A DNA stretch of 6,102 bases from Phycisphaerales bacterium. Its GTDB lineage: Bacteria > Planctomycetota > Phycisphaerae > Tepidisphaerales > Tepidisphaeraceae. This document shows positions 4,864 to 6,102 of this stretch, in pieces. Location: contig JAQGHJ010000707.1 in NCBI GenBank assembly GCA_028288905.1, positions 1 to 6,102 on the forward strand, read 5' to 3'. How positions within the stretch are numbered: position 1 is the stretch's first letter; every line of letters begins with the position of its first letter. Below the pieces are notes generated by a model, which searched no databases, was not told where the DNA came from, and was given only the letters and a program-made list of their open reading frames with translations. A program made the translations under genes and the position numbers.

Positions 4864-6102
4864 ATGCCAAACCGCCCCGTACCCGTCCTGTTCCTCAACC
4901 ACACGGCCGCCCTCGGGGGCGGGGAGATCGCGTTGCTGCACCTCGTCGCACGGCTCGACCGGGCCCGGTACGCCCCGGCCGTCGTGCTGTTCGCCGACGG
5001 GCCGCTGGCCGGGCGGCTCTGCGACGTCGGTGCGGACGTTCGGGTGATGCCGCTCGGCGGCGGGGTGCTCGACGCCCGCAAGGACGCACTCGGCGGCCGG
5101 ACCCTGCTCCGCGCCGCCGATGCCGCCCGGGCCGCCATGTTCTGCGTCAGGCTCGCCCGCCACATCCGCCGCGGCGGGGCCCGGCTCGTCCACACGAACT
5201 CGCTCAAATCGGACCTGCTCGGCGGGGCGGCCGCCCGGCTCGCCCGGGTCCCGCTCGTCTGGCACGTCCGCGACCGCATCGCCGACGACTACCTGCCGAA
5301 GCGGGTCGTCCGGCTGTTCCGCCGGCTCGCCCGGGTCGTCCCGCACCATGTAATCGCCAACTCCCACGCCACCCGGCGGACACTGGTCGACGAGCGGGAC
5401 GAGGGGTCAACCTTCGCCCGGCGGGTCACGGTCGTCCACGACGGCACCGTCCTGCCGCCACCGCCACCGCCGCAAACGGCGGTGGTCGCGGTCGCAGTCA
5501 TCGGTTCCGGCCCGCCGAACGGCGGCGGCATCAACGGCGGCGGGGGAGGCACCAGCGGAGGCCCGAACCCTTCAACCGCAGCCGTCGCCGCCGGCCCGCT
5601 CGTCGGCTTGGTCGGCCGGATCACCCGGTGGAAGGGCCAGCACGTCTTCCTCCGAGCGGCCGCCCACGTGCTCGAACGGTTCCCCCACGCCCGGTTTCAG
5701 GTGATCGGGGCCCCCCTCTTCGGCGAGGACGCCTACGCCGCCGAGGCCCAGGCGCTCGCGGCCGAGTTGAACCTCGGGAGGGCGGTGGAGTTCACCGGCT
5801 TCCGCGCCGACGTGCCGGCCCTCATCGCCCGGCTCGACGTGCTCGTCCACGCTTCGATCACCGGCGAGCCGTTCGGGCAGGTGGTCATCGAAGGGATGGC
5901 CGCCGGCAAGCCAGTCGTAGCGACGGCCGGCGGCGGCATCCCTGAGATCGTCGAGGACGGCCGGACCGGGCTGCTCGTGCCGATGGGGGATGCCGAGGCG
6001 ATGGCCAATGCCATCTGCCGACTGCTGGCAGACCCGGCCGCCGCCGCCGCCATGGGGCGGGCCGGCCGGGCGCGAGTTGAGGAGCGCTTCACCGTCGACC
6101 AC
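4864..6102 (+). CDS. Glycosyltransferase family 4, 3' end beyond the window
   Basis: The frame from ATG 4864 is free of stops to the window edge (413 codons, incomplete). It encodes a GT4-type, GT-B-fold glycosyltransferase, probably adding a sugar to a cell-surface glycan on the cytoplasmic side. The start LFLNHTAALGGGE (9-21) is the classic GT4 N-terminal glycine loop; VHTNSLKSD (109-117), WHVRD (133-137) and VIANSHATR (163-171) belong to the acceptor domain. The donor domain begins at LVGLVGRITRWKGQ (246-259, Arg252 and Lys257), and the E-x7-E pair is Glu335/Glu343 in EPFGQVVIEGMAAGKPVV. The final visible residues fit the C-terminal helix, so only a little is probably missing. Residues 198-244 are an unusual Pro/Gly/Ala-rich insert between the two domains. 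No alternative start codon lies just upstream in this frame, and no clear Shine-Dalgarno sequence precedes ATG 4864. Donor and acceptor are unknown. Confidence 0.92.
   Translation, partial: MPNRPVPVLFLNHTAALGGGEIALLHLVARLDRARYAPAVVLFADGPLAGRLCDVGADVRVMPLGGGVLDARKDALGGRTLLRAADAARAAMFCVRLARHIRRGGARLVHTNSLKSDLLGGAAARLARVPLVWHVRDRIADDYLPKRVVRLFRRLARVVPHHVIANSHATRRTLVDERDEGSTFARRVTVVHDGTVLPPPPPPQTAVVAVAVIGSGPPNGGGINGGGGGTSGGPNPSTAAVAAGPLVGLVGRITRWKGQHVFLRAAAHVLERFPHARFQVIGAPLFGEDAYAAEAQALAAELNLGRAVEFTGFRADVPALIARLDVLVHASITGEPFGQVVIEGMAAGKPVVATAGGGIPEIVEDGRTGLLVPMGDAEAMANAICRLLADPAAAAAMGRAGRARVEERFTVDH
5455..5592 (+). repeat. Low-complexity CCG/GGC-repeat insert inside the second glycosyltransferase
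   Basis: This in-frame stretch encodes residues 198-243: six prolines, then a Val/Ala run, then Gly/Asn/Ser-rich sequence. The DNA is made of CCGCC and GGCGG units that form hairpins: CCACCGCCG (5464-5472) with CGGCGGTGG (5477-5485) around CAAA, and CCGCC (5512-5516) with GGCGG (5521-5525) around GAAC. AACGGCGGCGG occurs twice (5518-5528 and 5533-5543). It sits where GT4 enzymes usually have a short interdomain linker, so it likely extends the hinge without breaking the fold. Confidence 0.7.

Noticed and set aside
4788..5945. GTG-started frame of 385 codons across the second glycosyltransferase
   Set aside because: Arg/Pro/Gly-rich shadow with no recognisable domain; kept only as an annotation warning.

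Overview
The window is very GC-rich (about 70% by eye) and holds five real protein genes, all of the kind found in clusters that build surface or exported polysaccharides: two GT4-type glycosyltransferases, a SAM-dependent methyltransferase, a polysaccharide (NodB/CE4-type) deacetylase and a GDP-mannose 4,6-dehydratase. The composition, the Ala/Gly/Pro-rich low-complexity inserts in otherwise ordinary enzymes and the hairpin-rich gaps suggest a Gemmata-like planctomycete. That placement is inference; there is no rRNA or other marker gene here.

Layout. Positions 1-48 are a perfect palindrome, probably the terminator of a gene outside the window. A GT4 glycosyltransferase runs 102-1418 (+). A 319-base gap between convergent genes follows, with three hairpin structures; the most striking is a composite inverted repeat at 1586-1673. 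On the minus strand, a two-gene operon reads leftward from 3347: deacetylase (3347-2508), then methyltransferase (2511-1738), joined by an ATGA stop/start overlap. A 346-base divergent gap leads to the dehydratase gene gmd (3694-4674, +), which ends at a clear intrinsic terminator (4718-4753). A second GT4 gene starts at 4864 (+) and is still open at the right edge (413 codons visible).

How the genes may work together. Gmd makes GDP-4-keto-6-deoxy-D-mannose, the branch point to GDP-L-fucose, GDP-D-rhamnose and related deoxysugars. The glycosyltransferases would add sugars to a growing glycan, and the deacetylase and methyltransferase would modify it or a precursor. No second-step enzyme (GDP-fucose synthase, GDP-rhamnose reductase, perosamine synthase), polymerase, flippase or ABC exporter is visible, so this looks like the middle of a larger locus and the final sugar cannot be named.

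I found no CRISPR array, transposase, tRNA or rRNA. The gene content is ordinary glycan biosynthesis. The less ordinary items are the composite inverted repeat between the convergent genes and the low-complexity DNA inserted in both glycosyltransferase genes.
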